Positions 40,704 through 52,000 of a DNA stretch of 60,483 bases are shown here, in pieces (position 1 is the first letter of the stretch; every line of letters begins with the position of its first letter). Under the pieces are notes generated by a model. It was given only the letters and a program-made list of their open reading frames with translations, searched no databases and was not told the origin of the DNA. Both the position numbers and the translations under genes were made by a program. Source of the DNA: a candidate division WWE3 bacterium (lineage in GTDB: Bacteria > Patescibacteriota > WWE3 > 2-01-FULL-39-13); NCBI GenBank assembly GCA_027002375.1, contig JALWZX010000035.1, positions 1 through 60,483 on the forward strand, read 5' to 3'.

Positions 40704-42986
40704 ATGGACAAAAAATACGATCATAAAAAATACGAAGAACAAATTTCAAAAATGTGGCTAGAAGGTGACTACTTCAAAGCTGATGCAAAATCTGATAAGG
40801 AACCATATTGCATTGTACTGCCACCACCAAATGCCTCAGGCAAAATGCATACAGGTAATGTTTTAATGATAGCAATTGAAGATTTATTAATAAGATATAA
40901 AAGAATGAAGGGTTATGAGGTTTTGTGGGTTCCGGGTACAGACCACGCGGGTTTTGAAACACAAACCACATTTGAAAGAAAATTAAAAAAAGAGGGTAAA
41001 TCTCGTTTTGATTTCGACAGAAAAACCCTTTACGACACGATAATGAAATTTGTTCTAGAAAACAAAAGTGCTATAGAAGAACAAATCAGGCAAATGGGGG
41101 CAAGTGTTGATTGGTCTAGATATCGTTTTGCATTAGATAAAGAATCGATCGACACAGTTGTAAATACTTTTGAAAAGTTAGAAAAAGACGGCAAAATCTA
41201 TCGTGACAATTATCTTGTTAACTATTCATTCAAATGGGGTACGACATTTAGTGATGCAGAAATTACCTATAAAGATAGTAAAACCAAGTTAGTCTATGTT
41301 AGATACAAAGTTGTTGACCCAGAAGATAACCAACCAGAATATATTATAGTTGCGACGACTCGCCCTGAAACAATACCTGTAGATACGCATTTAGCGATTA
41401 ATCCAAAAGATGAAAGCAAGAAGTGGCTTTTGAATAAAAAAGTTTTGAACCCGTTAACAGATAAAGAAATGTCATTTATAGAAGACAATTATGTTGATGT
41501 GGAATTCGGTACGGGTATTGTAAAAATAACCCCTGCACATGACAAGGCCGACTTTGAAGTTGGTAAAAAGCATAAACTTCCCATAATAAATTTAATAACA
41601 TTAGAGGGTAAACTAAATGAAAAAGGTGGCGAACTTTCAGACTTATCTATTTTAGAAGCACGCAAAAAGGCAATAGAGATATTACAGCAAAAAGACCTAA
41701 TAGAAAAAATAAACGAAGAATATGAAAATGTTGTGCCTGTAGATTACCGATCAGGCGATTATGTAGAGCAACTTGTAATACCAAACTGGTTCGTAAAAGT
41801 AGATGAAATGCGAGATATGGCTCTAAATGTTTTCGAAAAAGGTGACCTAAAGATTTACCCTAAATGGCGAGAAATTACATATAAAAGGTGGGTAGAAAAC
41901 ATGCATGACTGGGCAATCTCAAGACAGGTTGTATGGGGAATTCAAATACCTGCTTGGTATAACGTAGACGAAAACCCTGAAATCAAAGTGAGTTATCTAG
42001 ACCCATCAGGTAATCTGCAAAATGAAACAATAAAAGAAGCTCTGGAAAAGTATTCACTAAAAGAAGTAGAAGAAGGAATTCAATCATTAATCGCACCTGC
42101 TGGTGCAACATATGTAATAAATACAGAAAAACCGGGTGAAAGATATATACAAGAAACAGACACATTTGATACATGGTTTAGCAGTGGGCAATGGCCTTTA
42201 ATAACATTAGGTTACCCAGATTCAGATGATTTCAAAAAGTTTTATCCAACATCAGTATTAGAAACAGGTTGGGAAATCATAACAAGGTGGGTGTCGCGAA
42301 TGGTAATGTTTGGAATGTATTTAACCGGTGAAGTTCCCTTTAAAGATGTTTATTTGCATGGAATTGTTCGTGCAATAGATGGTAGAAAAATGAGCAAAAG
42401 CTTAGGCAATGTAATAAACCCAGAAGAATATATCGAAGAATTTGGTGTAGATGCATTACGAATGGGGCTAATAAGTGGTACCGCAAACGGAAAAGACTTT
42501 AATTTCCCAAGAGACAAAATAATAGGATATCGAAAATTCACAAATAAAATTTGGAACATGGCAAGATTTATGTTAATGATGATTGAACGAGAAGGTTATG
42601 ATGAGAAAAACCCACTACCTTTTTGGTCTAAAGATTACAAAGAGAAAGCTGAAAGTGAAATGATTGAACAAGATGATGAAATTCTGAATAAATTAGTGGA
42701 AACAATAAAAGAAGTAGAGAACAAAATAGATCAATACAGATTTGCTGATGCGTGTGATGCAATCTACCATTTTATGTGGAACGAAATAGCAGACAAATAT
42801 ATAGAAGATGTAAAGTCGCGCGATGGAAAAAGCAAAGAAATAGGTTTAGTCATCTTGCGATACGTGTACTTGAACAGTCTAAAAATGCTACATCCCTTTA
42901 TGCCATTTATAACTGAAGTAATTTGGGGTGAAATGCCACGAAAATGTGACAACCCATTAGTTATTAGTAATTGGCCTGATAAATAG
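40704..42986 (+). CDS. valS: Valyl-tRNA synthetase, short form
   Basis: Charges tRNA-Val. The N-terminal catalytic part has PPPNASGKMHTGN (residues 40-52), where the usual HMGH of the HIGH signature reads HTGN, then YKRMKGYEVLWVPGTDHAGFETQ. The CP1 editing domain shows ATTRPETIPVDTHLAI and FGTGIVKITPAHDKADFEVG. The second signature GRKMSKSLGNVINPEEY (about 556-572) is intact, followed by the anticodon-binding helical domain. At 760 residues it lacks most of the C-terminal coiled-coil arm of typical ValRS (about 880), which in others contacts the tRNA. It stands between DUF1232 and the convergent ribosomal bL25 gene. Confidence 0.95.
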   Translation: MDKKYDHKKYEEQISKMWLEGDYFKADAKSDKEPYCIVLPPPNASGKMHTGNVLMIAIEDLLIRYKRMKGYEVLWVPGTDHAGFETQTTFERKLKKEGKSRFDFDRKTLYDTIMKFVLENKSAIEEQIRQMGASVDWSRYRFALDKESIDTVVNTFEKLEKDGKIYRDNYLVNYSFKWGTTFSDAEITYKDSKTKLVYVRYKVVDPEDNQPEYIIVATTRPETIPVDTHLAINPKDESKKWLLNKKVLNPLTDKEMSFIEDNYVDVEFGTGIVKITPAHDKADFEVGKKHKLPIINLITLEGKLNEKGGELSDLSILEARKKAIEILQQKDLIEKINEEYENVVPVDYRSGDYVEQLVIPNWFVKVDEMRDMALNVFEKGDLKIYPKWREITYKRWVENMHDWAISRQVVWGIQIPAWYNVDENPEIKVSYLDPSGNLQNETIKEALEKYSLKEVEEGIQSLIAPAGATYVINTEKPGERYIQETDTFDTWFSSGQWPLITLGYPDSDDFKKFYPTSVLETGWEIITRWVSRMVMFGMYLTGEVPFKDVYLHGIVRAIDGRKMSKSLGNVINPEEYIEEFGVDALRMGLISGTANGKDFNFPRDKIIGYRKFTNKIWNMARFMLMMIEREGYDEKNPLPFWSKDYKEKAESEMIEQDDEILNKLVETIKEVENKIDQYRFADACDAIYHFMWNEIADKYIEDVKSRDGKSKEIGLVILRYVYLNSLKMLHPFMPFITEVIWGEMPRKCDNPLVISNWPDK

Positions 42987-43015
42987 AAAAACATTTCTTA
43001 GATTCACACGCGAAC

Positions 43016-43783
43016 TTAAGTAGAAGTTTCTTCGCGAGATTCATTGTTAGCCTTATTATCACTTTTACCTTCTTCGCCTACGTCCTCTCTCTCACTAGTA
43101 ACCTCGATGTCTTCAACAGACATTGGTTCTTCTTCCTCAACCTCTAATTGTTCTGCGTAATCTATTTTTAGCAACACGTCTTCAGAATCGTGTTTAATTT
43201 CAATCTTTTCAGGATCAACCTTTATTGCTTCTCCAACTGTTAAAACATCATTAACTTCCTTTAAACCGCTAATGTCCACTTCAAAGTTTTGTGGTAAATC
43301 TTGAGGTAGACACTCTACTTCAATTTCATCCAATTGTACTAGAATCATACCCTCACCAGATTGTATAGGTTCGCAGTTTTCTTCACCAACAATTTCCACA
43401 GGAATTTTAGCTGTAATCTTTTCACTCATATCTACTTCATAAAATGATGCATGTATAATATCTAATGTTACAGGATTTTTTTGAATATCTGTAATAAGGA
43501 TTTTTCTTTTGTCTAAAGAGTTTTTGTCAACATCTTCTGAGATTCTTATTCTGTCATTACTAGTTTTATCGTAATCACCATCTATATATAATGTTACAAG
43601 TGTTGATTCTCCAGCATCTTTATATACTTTTATAAAATCTTTTAGATTTACTGTCAAGTTCTCAGAATCCTCGCCTTTTTGCGATTTCTTTTTTGAAAAT
43701 AAAACTACAGGAAGTAATCCATTTTCTCTTAAACTTTTTACTTTCGAACCTTTGGTTTGTCGTTTTTTTGCAAAAATTTCCAT
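43016..43783 (-). CDS. rplY: Ribosomal protein bL25 (CTC/TL5 form)
   Basis: A two-domain general stress/5S-rRNA-binding protein. The N-terminal L25 domain (about 1-95) has KRQTKGSKVKSLRENGLLPVV and ILITDIQKNPVTLDIIHASF. The C-terminal TL5 domain (about 100-190) has KITAKIPVEIVGEENCEPI and LPQNFEVDISGL. An acidic Glu/Ser tail follows. The canonical VxYG binding turn in L25 reads VVLFSKKKS and holds a small insertion. Length 255 is long owing to the tail. A small basic open frame overlaps its start by 46 bases. Confidence 0.9.
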   Translation of the reverse strand: MEIFAKKRQTKGSKVKSLRENGLLPVVLFSKKKSQKGEDSENLTVNLKDFIKVYKDAGESTLVTLYIDGDYDKTSNDRIRISEDVDKNSLDKRKILITDIQKNPVTLDIIHASFYEVDMSEKITAKIPVEIVGEENCEPIQSGEGMILVQLDEIEVECLPQDLPQNFEVDISGLKEVNDVLTVGEAIKVDPEKIEIKHDSEDVLLKIDYAEQLEVEEEEPMSVEDIEVTSEREDVGEEGKSDNKANNESREETST

Positions 43784-43926
43784 AATACTTGTGGGTCAGA
43801 TTTTAAAATCCTTTTTACTGAAACTATTTCACTAAACTCTATATTGTTTTTTAAATCTAGATTTTTATTGTTTTTAGTTACAACAGAGCTTTTGCGTATT
43901 TCTTTTTTAATGCTTTTTCTATTCAT
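43738..43926 (-). CDS. Small basic open frame overlapping the bL25 start
   Basis: 62 residues, Lys/Arg-rich (MNRKSIKKEIRKSSVV...KNDKPKVRK), running into the bL25 start with 46 bases of overlap in another frame. No family is recognised. It may be a true small protein in the bL25 transcript or a chance reading through the leader. Confidence 0.35.
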   Translation of the reverse strand: MNRKSIKKEIRKSSVVTKNNKNLDLKNNIEFSEIVSVKRILKSDPQVLWKFLQKNDKPKVRK

Positions 43927-44021
43927 AATTTACTACCGCAATAGTTTAACATTTTATAGAAAAATATCAACATAATTACAAGATGTATTGCTTATAGATG
44001 TTACCATTTCTGCATGAAAAT

Positions 44022-47000
44022 TTAAAGTGCAATATTGTATTCCCTATCAAGTTTTAAGTTATCTCGTTTAGTAATGTGATTACCATCTATTGTGAATCCT
44101 GGTGTATTATTTCTATTACTTTTGCCAAAAGGAAACACCATTTGTAAATCCAGTGGGGTTGCTAGTGTGCCTGGTTGCTTTTGAACATATATGTTTAACA
44201 TATTGTTATCAAAATACCTTTCAGCCGATTCATATTCTAGTTTCAACACTACGGTTTTTCCTACAGGTACCAAAATGTCAGTTTCGTACAAAGCTTTGTT
44301 TTTATATGGTGAGACTATTACTTTACGTGTTATGTTTTTTTCAATTCCATCTTCAGTTAATTTGGCGGAATTTAAAAATGAATCTTTGGGTACAAGAATT
44401 CTTATATGATTAGTGTAATCGCCTAACGGCCAGGAATCATCTTCTGCGCTGTTGCTGTAAGTTAGTGTTAATTCTCGCTTGAATATATTAGCGCCACCGG
44501 GTTTATACCCCTTATATTCTATATTTCGATTTATGAAATTATCAACCTTATTATTTGAAATATTTGAGTCGATCACATATAAATAGTCATCTCTGCTAGA
44601 ATGTATTGTACCTGCCCAATTATTTTGATTTAGTACCTGTTGAATTTTACCGTTTTCAGAATACATGAGCATGTGCTTTGTTTCCAAATTGTTATACAAA
44701 GTTTGATATAATCTTTGCTTATAATTATCACCATATTTTTGCCAATTGGTTTTGTTTAATGCATTAGTTAATATTCTTGTGTACAGTTCACTATAAAAAT
44801 TAGCAGTTTCGTGGTCCTTAGACCTGTGTAACAATAATTGTTCGCTGAAATTGTCCATTGATATTGTTGTTTGATATGAAGGCATACTTACGCTTTCCGT
44901 TATCTGCAATAAATCCCCCAATGTATTCGTGTCTATTGTTATAACACCATCTATATCTTTATCATCAACATAACCATAAATTTTTGATATAACCTTAGCC
45001 GTGTTTTCATAGTCAAGATTCCACGTGGCATCGGTAAAGTTGAGTTGTTTGTATTTAAAGGCGTTTCTCAAAGGCAAAGGGGGTGCTTGTACTATCTCGC
45101 TATTTTTCAACGTATCGTTTATTTGATAAGGGTTTTCTATTTGCTTTAAATACAAATCGCCATTTGATATATTTAAGACTCCATACCCGTCTATGACACC
45201 ACCACCTGCACGTAATTCATTATTATCTACAACAACAATAAGGTATTTTGATGGGGAATTTATGCCCATTAATGCATTCCAAGCAGAACTTAAGCGATAT
45301 AATTTATTCAGTTTTTCTGAGTCTACCGAATCAACGTCGAATACTGTAAAAAAATATTTTGATAAAAATCCATTGTTTTGTATTGATCCAAGATCTTTTT
45401 TAATAAGGTTCAATTTTTCTATAGACTGCTCTAAATTCTCATCTTTGTTTATTATTGTTGTTGCACCAAGTACGTTACTATTATCGCTATTACTAGAAAG
45501 GTAAGACAGGTATTCACTATCAGATAAATTCTGTATTATCGAAGCCTTAGTTTTGGCGAGAGTTATTATAGTTTGAAGTGTTTTTTGATCTATTTTTGTA
45601 AACGGTTTCGTATAATTTACAGCTTTAGGAATGTAGTTTACCTTTTCAAAATATCCTAACGATTCAATGCTTTCCTCTTTTGCAGTGTTTAGGTCAAAAT
45701 CATTGAACGCAGTATAGGAGTTTTCTAGGTGTTGAAATCCTTTATAAGTATTCCATCCAACAATTATACTTGGTATTGCCAACAAGATAGCCAATATAAG
45801 TGATAAAAACATGATTATATGTTTCGCCTTAAATGTTGGTATGAATCTATCTATAAATGACTGATTCTCTGTATTTCCAGCAGAACTCATACTAGGGGTA
45901 TAATCATTATAGACATCAGCAGCATAATCGACATCGTTTATTTCTAGATTGTCATAAGTCTCATTATTCCACAAACTATTAGCTTGTGCGCTTGGTGTGT
46001 TGTCACGTTTATATTTGTCATTATCATCAAAACGGGGTTTGTGTGATTCACTTTCTACAGCTTGTGAGTATCGGTTTGGATGTGCAGATTCTCCACTTTT
46101 TGTGTTTGTAGCCTGATTAACCTTAGAGTATAGGTCTAAGTATGAATAATCTGTTTTGTTGTTATAATCACGCGTCGGTTGAATTGGTTTTGCTTCAATT
46201 GGTTGTACATGTGTTTTGTGGCCTCTTGTGCTAAGTATTTGTATGCCCCTAGTACCATTATGCGTACTATTATCCCTTAAATCAGAAGCTGAGTTAGAGT
46301 AAAGTTTTTCCGTTTGAGACCGAGTATTTTCTATATTGGTATCACGTGAAGTTTGATGACCGCCTACTAATCCCGCGCCCAAAGGGTATAGAATTTTATT
46401 ATCGGTATCGCGATGTTGTGCCTTTGCTCCAAGCTCGTCATTAGTTATCAACGAATCTTGCTGAATTCCTTTGCTTAGCCATATACTTGCATTTTTATCA
46501 TCATTAGGTTTTTGTACATTGCTCAATGTAATATCATTTAACTGTTTTTTTTCATAAAGTGACTGGTGTTTACCCGATTCGGTCTCATTTTTTGTGTTGT
46601 GTAATTGCTTTTGTAGCAACTTTTCGTACTTTCTTTTGTTATCCTCAAGCTGTTTTTGCAAAATCTTTTGCATTCTAAGTAGTTCTTCGGTCTTTTGCAG
46701 GGTATTCGCATCAGTATATTTATTGTTTTGCTTGTTTGTGGAATTCAGTAACGGAATTTTATATTCAGCTAATATTTCAGATATTCCTTCTTTTAAATTA
46801 ACCTTCGGTTGCCAATTTTTGGGATAAAAAACTGGCATTTCAGTAGAAAGAAGTATTTTAGAATAATCATTTTTTGTGTATGTTATTTTTGTATCTAAAG
46901 ATGTGAGCGATTTTATAAAGTGTACATATTCTATATAAGTAATTGGTAACTCACTAGTTAAAGAATATTTTGTTAACAGCCCATGTGACTTAGATTCCTG

Positions 47001-47525
47001 CACTATTTCTAACAACCCCTCAATAAAATCGCCGATATGTATTGGTCTTAATAGTAAGCCGTCATCATGTATGAGTATTTCTTGACCCTTAGTTAAACTA
47101 TATAAGGTTTCACGTAAAATGTCGTCTAACAAAACATCTTTTCCATATATGTTTCCAACTTCTATAAAAGATGCTGTGAGATTAGACAACTGCTTATATT
47201 TGTTTATTATTTCTATTGCTATATTAACGGAATGATCTTTACTTTGCGTACATTCCCAACGATACAGAAAGAGATATGGTGCCTTATGATCTCGTGTCAC
47301 TTCCAAAACCTTTGCAAGATCTGTTGTATTATGTTTTAACAGTCGAAGATCATCATCATCGTATATGATATTATTGAAATCTATTACTGCTACAACATTT
47401 TGAAAATGATGTAAATTTAAGTCGTTAGTGTCATTTAAAATAAATATCTCAAAGCCCAAATCTTTAGCTACTTTTGTAAAGTTTTCTGTTATTTCGTTTT
47501 GACCTGTTATGATAATTTCTTGCAT
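44022..47525 (-). CDS. Epimerase-like/DUF4012 fusion, giant membrane protein
   Basis: 1167 residues in three parts. Residues about 1-260 look like an extended SDR/NAD-dependent epimerase fold (IIITGQNEITENFTKVA, VVAVIDFNNIIY, ASFIEVGNIYGKDVL, RPIHIGDFIEGLLEI). But the Gly-rich loop GxxGxxG is not intact (GQNEIT) and the YxxxK catalytic pair is not seen, so it may be non-catalytic. About 260-560 are low-complexity with coiled coil (LQKQLEDNKRKYEKLLQKQL). After one membrane helix (about 575-597) a DUF4012 domain follows (YLIVVVDNNELRAGGGVIDGYGVL, about 760-1000). DUF4012 proteins are exported, common in CPR and tied to surface polysaccharide loci. Function inferred only. Confidence 0.88.
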   Translation of the reverse strand: MQEIIITGQNEITENFTKVAKDLGFEIFILNDTNDLNLHHFQNVVAVIDFNNIIYDDDDLRLLKHNTTDLAKVLEVTRDHKAPYLFLYRWECTQSKDHSVNIAIEIINKYKQLSNLTASFIEVGNIYGKDVLLDDILRETLYSLTKGQEILIHDDGLLLRPIHIGDFIEGLLEIVQESKSHGLLTKYSLTSELPITYIEYVHFIKSLTSLDTKITYTKNDYSKILLSTEMPVFYPKNWQPKVNLKEGISEILAEYKIPLLNSTNKQNNKYTDANTLQKTEELLRMQKILQKQLEDNKRKYEKLLQKQLHNTKNETESGKHQSLYEKKQLNDITLSNVQKPNDDKNASIWLSKGIQQDSLITNDELGAKAQHRDTDNKILYPLGAGLVGGHQTSRDTNIENTRSQTEKLYSNSASDLRDNSTHNGTRGIQILSTRGHKTHVQPIEAKPIQPTRDYNNKTDYSYLDLYSKVNQATNTKSGESAHPNRYSQAVESESHKPRFDDNDKYKRDNTPSAQANSLWNNETYDNLEINDVDYAADVYNDYTPSMSSAGNTENQSFIDRFIPTFKAKHIIMFLSLILAILLAIPSIIVGWNTYKGFQHLENSYTAFNDFDLNTAKEESIESLGYFEKVNYIPKAVNYTKPFTKIDQKTLQTIITLAKTKASIIQNLSDSEYLSYLSSNSDNSNVLGATTIINKDENLEQSIEKLNLIKKDLGSIQNNGFLSKYFFTVFDVDSVDSEKLNKLYRLSSAWNALMGINSPSKYLIVVVDNNELRAGGGVIDGYGVLNISNGDLYLKQIENPYQINDTLKNSEIVQAPPLPLRNAFKYKQLNFTDATWNLDYENTAKVISKIYGYVDDKDIDGVITIDTNTLGDLLQITESVSMPSYQTTISMDNFSEQLLLHRSKDHETANFYSELYTRILTNALNKTNWQKYGDNYKQRLYQTLYNNLETKHMLMYSENGKIQQVLNQNNWAGTIHSSRDDYLYVIDSNISNNKVDNFINRNIEYKGYKPGGANIFKRELTLTYSNSAEDDSWPLGDYTNHIRILVPKDSFLNSAKLTEDGIEKNITRKVIVSPYKNKALYETDILVPVGKTVVLKLEYESAERYFDNNMLNIYVQKQPGTLATPLDLQMVFPFGKSNRNNTPGFTIDGNHITKRDNLKLDREYNIAL

Positions 47526-47752
47526 GGCAGTATTAGTTATGTCTATTTTAATTCTATTGTATACACAAATTGAAAAGATTAAAGTATGTATTTGCTAATG
47601 TTCGAAAACATTGTGTAGTATTTTTGGTTACCTCTCAATATATTAACTAAACCTTTAGATATCATTTTAATTTTCTAAAATTTAGTTCCATTAAACGGTT
47701 TAAAACAGTTGTCAATTTATAGATTTTTCTGTATTATCGGTATTATATTAAC

Positions 47753-48160
47753 ATGACTAAAACTTATTCTTTATATACAGACGGTGGCGCACGAGGAAAT
47801 CCTGGGTTAGCAGCCGTCGGTGCGGTCTTGCGTGATGAAAATGATAATTTAATAGATACGTATAGTGCATTTATAGGAATTTCAACGAATAATATCGCAG
47901 AATATACGGCCTTAATACAAGGTTTAAGATTGGCTAGATTAAATAATGTCGATAATTTGACATGTTATCTTGATAGTGAGTTAGTTGTAAAACAAATTAA
48001 TGGTATATACAAGGTACGAGACGATAATCTGAAAATTTTAAAACAAAAAGTTGACGATTGGTCAACACATTTTAATACAATTGAATTTGTACATGTTCCG
48101 AGAATCAAAAACAAAAATGCAGACACATTAGTTAATGAAGCCTTAGACGAAGCTTTTTAA
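47753..48160 (+). CDS. rnhA: Ribonuclease H (RNase HI type)
   Basis: Degrades RNA in RNA:DNA hybrids. The DEDD catalytic set is visible: LYTDGGARGNPG (Asp about 9), AEYTALIQGL (Glu about 46), YLDSELVVKQING (Asp about 70) and the final NKNADTLVNEA (Asp about 125). The length of 135 residues is that of compact RNase HI without the basic protrusion (RNase H-like proteins of the Bacillus YpdQ/archaeal type). Preceded by TTGTCA-17-TATTAT (47709-47737). The next gene is 20 bases downstream. Confidence 0.95.
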   Translation: MTKTYSLYTDGGARGNPGLAAVGAVLRDENDNLIDTYSAFIGISTNNIAEYTALIQGLRLARLNNVDNLTCYLDSELVVKQINGIYKVRDDNLKILKQKVDDWSTHFNTIEFVHVPRIKNKNADTLVNEALDEAF

Positions 48161-48180
48161 CATTTTCACTTTATCCTTTT

Positions 48181-48870
48181 ATGAAAGATAATATAGACAT
48201 TCTTCAAAAAGCAATAGTAGATACTCTAAGTAATAAAGATCTTAATTTAGACATAATTACACTTGATGAGTTAAAAGACATACTATTAATTCCACATGTA
48301 ATAGAAATAACTGATAATATATATTGGAACTCAATAAGCAAATTACAATCAGACAAAAAGATCTATTTAGACGATGGTTTTGTTTCGTTGAAACATGATG
48401 ATTTCACGGGTAGAAAGCAACAATACATTAAAAACAAAAAAACGCTTAACAAAGATATACAAATTATCAAAAAAGACTTTTCATTTGTATTCGATAAACT
48501 AGATGTGTTGTCTATATGTATAGATTTATTTTCATATCTGAATAATTTTGAACAGTCTTCTGGTACGAGAATTGTCAATCTCTATGTATTAGAAGATGAG
48601 AGGGCCAAACCTGCGTATTTCAAGGCATATAAGGCCTTTTTAAGGGTAAAAAGAAGAAGTGTTAAGTATAATATACGGAGTTCTAATAATGTAAAAGAGT
48701 TGATTACTGTAAAAAACAAAAATCTAAAATCAGCTTTTCATATATTGAATGTAAAACCAGTATTTAATAGAAATAGCTCGTATGAGAAATTTATATACAA
48801 TCAGATGTGGGTATTCGATATTTTTAAAAATTATCCGATGAGAAAGATAAGTATGGGTTATAAGATTTAA
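48181..48870 (+). CDS. Hypothetical protein
   Basis: 229 residues, Lys/Asp-rich, no signal peptide or membrane helix. It starts 20 bases after the RNase H gene and is probably co-transcribed with it. No motif is recognised; the C-terminal region is basic and aromatic (YNQMWVFDIFKNYPMRKISM). A 9-bp inverted repeat AATCAATTA/TAATTGATT (48893-48928) follows its end. Confidence 0.62.
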   Translation: MKDNIDILQKAIVDTLSNKDLNLDIITLDELKDILLIPHVIEITDNIYWNSISKLQSDKKIYLDDGFVSLKHDDFTGRKQQYIKNKKTLNKDIQIIKKDFSFVFDKLDVLSICIDLFSYLNNFEQSSGTRIVNLYVLEDERAKPAYFKAYKAFLRVKRRSVKYNIRSSNNVKELITVKNKNLKSAFHILNVKPVFNRNSSYEKFIYNQMWVFDIFKNYPMRKISMGYKI

Positions 48871-49012
48871 GGTTTACCAACCGTCAAGAACTAATCAATT
48901 AAGCGCAAAAATTGGTAGATAATTGATTGCATACAATTCGTGTATAAAAAATTTTCTAATTTTAACCGGGCTTTAATCGGGAAATTTCTGTTTGCGATTG
49001 TGATAATAATGC

Positions 49013-49037
49013 AAAGTAGATCTTTTTAATCTACTTT
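49013..49037. terminator. Stem-loop between convergent genes
   Basis: AAAGTAGAT (49013-49021) pairs with ATCTACTTT (49029-49037) around a T-rich loop, ending at the stop codon of the large secreted protein. It may end transcription from either side. Confidence 0.5.
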
Positions 49038-52000
49038 TAGTCTACTTTCTTCACTAATAAAAGGCCATCATATTTACCGACAGTTACCTCACCGTTTACA
49101 TCTTCTCCAGTATTTCCCCTAGATGCTGTGCCTTTTATGCGTTTATACCCATCATTGATTTTTATCGTTTTTGTGGAATTCGTAGCGTTTACAATAGCCA
49201 TGCCATAATCAAAATACCTAACCCACGCATGAGAATCGACGCTTTGCCAGTCTTTGTCTTTTAGAAAGGAGCTCATTGTTGTGTTAGTAATGTTCCCATT
49301 TGAATCAACCATAAATGCTTTAGAGGTCGGTTTACCTAACCAATGTCTGTAGCCCATTATGTCGTTTTTAGTATTAACTGCGTTTCCTTCAGAGTCTACC
49401 GAGTATTCCTCTTTCCAAGTTGTTATGTGAAGTGCAGGTTGAAAAGACATGTATCCATTGTTTAACATTAACGATGTTGACAATAGTAGCCTGAAGAAGT
49501 CAACATTATTACTCTTTTCATCTCCGTATACAAGGTAAGAAATGTTTGGATCTTTTTGTTGTGCAACATAAATTAAAGTCATCATTTTACCAAAAGACCC
49601 TGGAGTATATCCATCTTCGCTAGTTACGTTGAATCCGTTGGGATGTGGCTCACTGTCGTATTCAAATATTAGTGTATCAACACCATGAAGATTTGACGTA
49701 AAGGATGTTTTTGTTGATGGTTCAGCAGAACCATTACCCATGATTATCCAATTAGGGTGATCTTGCTTGACTCTATAATTCATTTCTGTCATTTTTTGAG
49801 CGTAAGTTAAATTGGTTTCAGTTCTATTAGGTGTTCGTGGTGTAAAGTGCCACCAAACGTTTGAAGAATAATCACCTTCTATTCCATCCCAATTTGGATT
49901 CTTCATATTAGTTTTCACGTAATTTACAAACCAGTCAGTATATTTTGTTTTATTATCAAGAGTTGAAATAGCTGCAACATTTGTTACAGGTAGATCTACT
50001 GGATATTTCCATTCGACTTGAGTACCGTTTACCTTTAAATAATATCCATTCTTTTCAACCTCGTACGCTTGTCTGTTTCTAAATGTGTCAGGTCTCTCTG
50101 CATTCCCGAATGTAAACCACATCGGCATATAAGCAACTTGTAATTGACTTGGGTTTAAATTTTGTAGATATGTAACCAAATCTTTTCCGTCATATATTTC
50201 CCATCTAGCTTTCTGTGAGTCGTCGACTTCGCCCCCAAACTCTGGTTCAAGAATCACAACATCGAAAAATTCTAGTGAGTTTAAAACATAATCATATATA
50301 GCGTTGGGCCCTTGTGCCCCTAACATCGCAGCAAGTGTTTTTGGATACCCAATTCTGTTATGTGGATTTGTTGCTGGTGGCAGGTTTGGTGTACCATCAC
50401 CATTATTGTTTCCGTTATCGCCAGTGTTATCATCGTCATTGGCTGGTTGTGTATGCCCACTTCCATTGTTGTTTGTATTGTTAACATCAGCTACCTGACA
50501 AAGTTCTTGAAAGGAATCATCAGGTATTTTGAATCCATTTTCTTCAGGCAAATAAAGGGTTTTATAGCGTTCGCAAAATTTTCTAGCTTGTAATAAGTGG
50601 TCTGTATACTGTACGTACATATATCTTACCGGGTATCCAATCACCGTAAAATCCTTTAATATATCTGGATTTTGATCTAGTTCCAAATAGATTTTAGCTT
50701 TAGTAGGTTTTGGTTCGAATACTTCATCGTTAATTCCTGGTATATGCGATATAGCGTCATTTAAGTCCATGTCATGGGTTCTATATTGATTTAGATCAGC
50801 TTCAAATCCACCAACTGGCGCGACGTAAAAGTCAAATTTTGTGTTTTCGGAAAAACATTTCATAATTTTAGATATCACATTGCCCCCTTCAGGATAATCT
50901 TTTTCACTTTCACCTCCGTTTATAGCTTTCCATATACAACTTGCATTTGATTTTTGTACCTCAGATATACATTTACCCTTGGGACATCTTGGTTCTTGAA
51001 TTAGTTCTTTTGCTATTATTTCATTACACAAACTTTTGTCATCCACCCATGTTTCGCACTTATCACATTCTACTGGAGGAGGTGGTGGAGGTGGTGCAAT
51101 TTTACAATTTGAGTCTGTTACGTATCCTGCTCCATCGGGATTTTTAATAGATTTAATAGTGCATTTTATAGCTGGATAATTCTGTGGGCATGGCCCTGGA
51201 CATCCGTCTCTTGGCGACTTAGCTGAGCCATGAGTTATTTGAGCCGTAACGATTACAGGTGTAGACGGAGTTAATTTGGGTAATCCAGGAGAAGTCCCAT
51301 ATCCTGGTTTCAAATAATAGTTTCCTGCAGCTTGACAAGTGTCAAATCCATAACCACCTTGTGTTAGTATTCCACTATCTACACCGTTTATAGTGACACT
51401 AAAGTCTCCAATTGGACAACCAGTACATTTAAAGCTGACTTGGTAGCTTACATCAAAAGTGCCTGTCGCATTTGGTTCTTCGCTTGTAGTAAAAAGCCCA
51501 AGTGCAAGAGGATTTTCGGTACAATTGTTGAGTTCTTCCGGTTGATCTGTGGCTAGAGCCCTATTCGGTGTTGTTATGTTTTGTATGTTTACAATATCGT
51601 TATTATGATAAGTTTTATTTCCCATTGCATAATCGATTGAATCATCTAACCTAGCATAATCTCTCCCTTGTTTATTATAAATATTGCTTGGATTATAGAC
51701 TAAATCTGGTTTTGTAAATCTGTACGACGCGTGACAAAAGCCATTTACGCAAGGTGGTGCGACTAACGATCGTGTAGTATCCGCATCAGCTATTTCCAAA
51801 GTTTCAATGTCAGGTGGTGTAATGAACTCCATTTTTCCGTCAATATAAAACTTTATCCCTGTTGGTGCATTTTTTGCTTGCAGACATGCTACAAATCTTT
51901 TCGTTTCCGTAGTTGCCTTTGTGCCTAATTCATCACTACTCCCAGTAAAAACTCTTTCATACGTTTCGGACCATTTTTCACCAGTTTCAGAATCGGGAGC

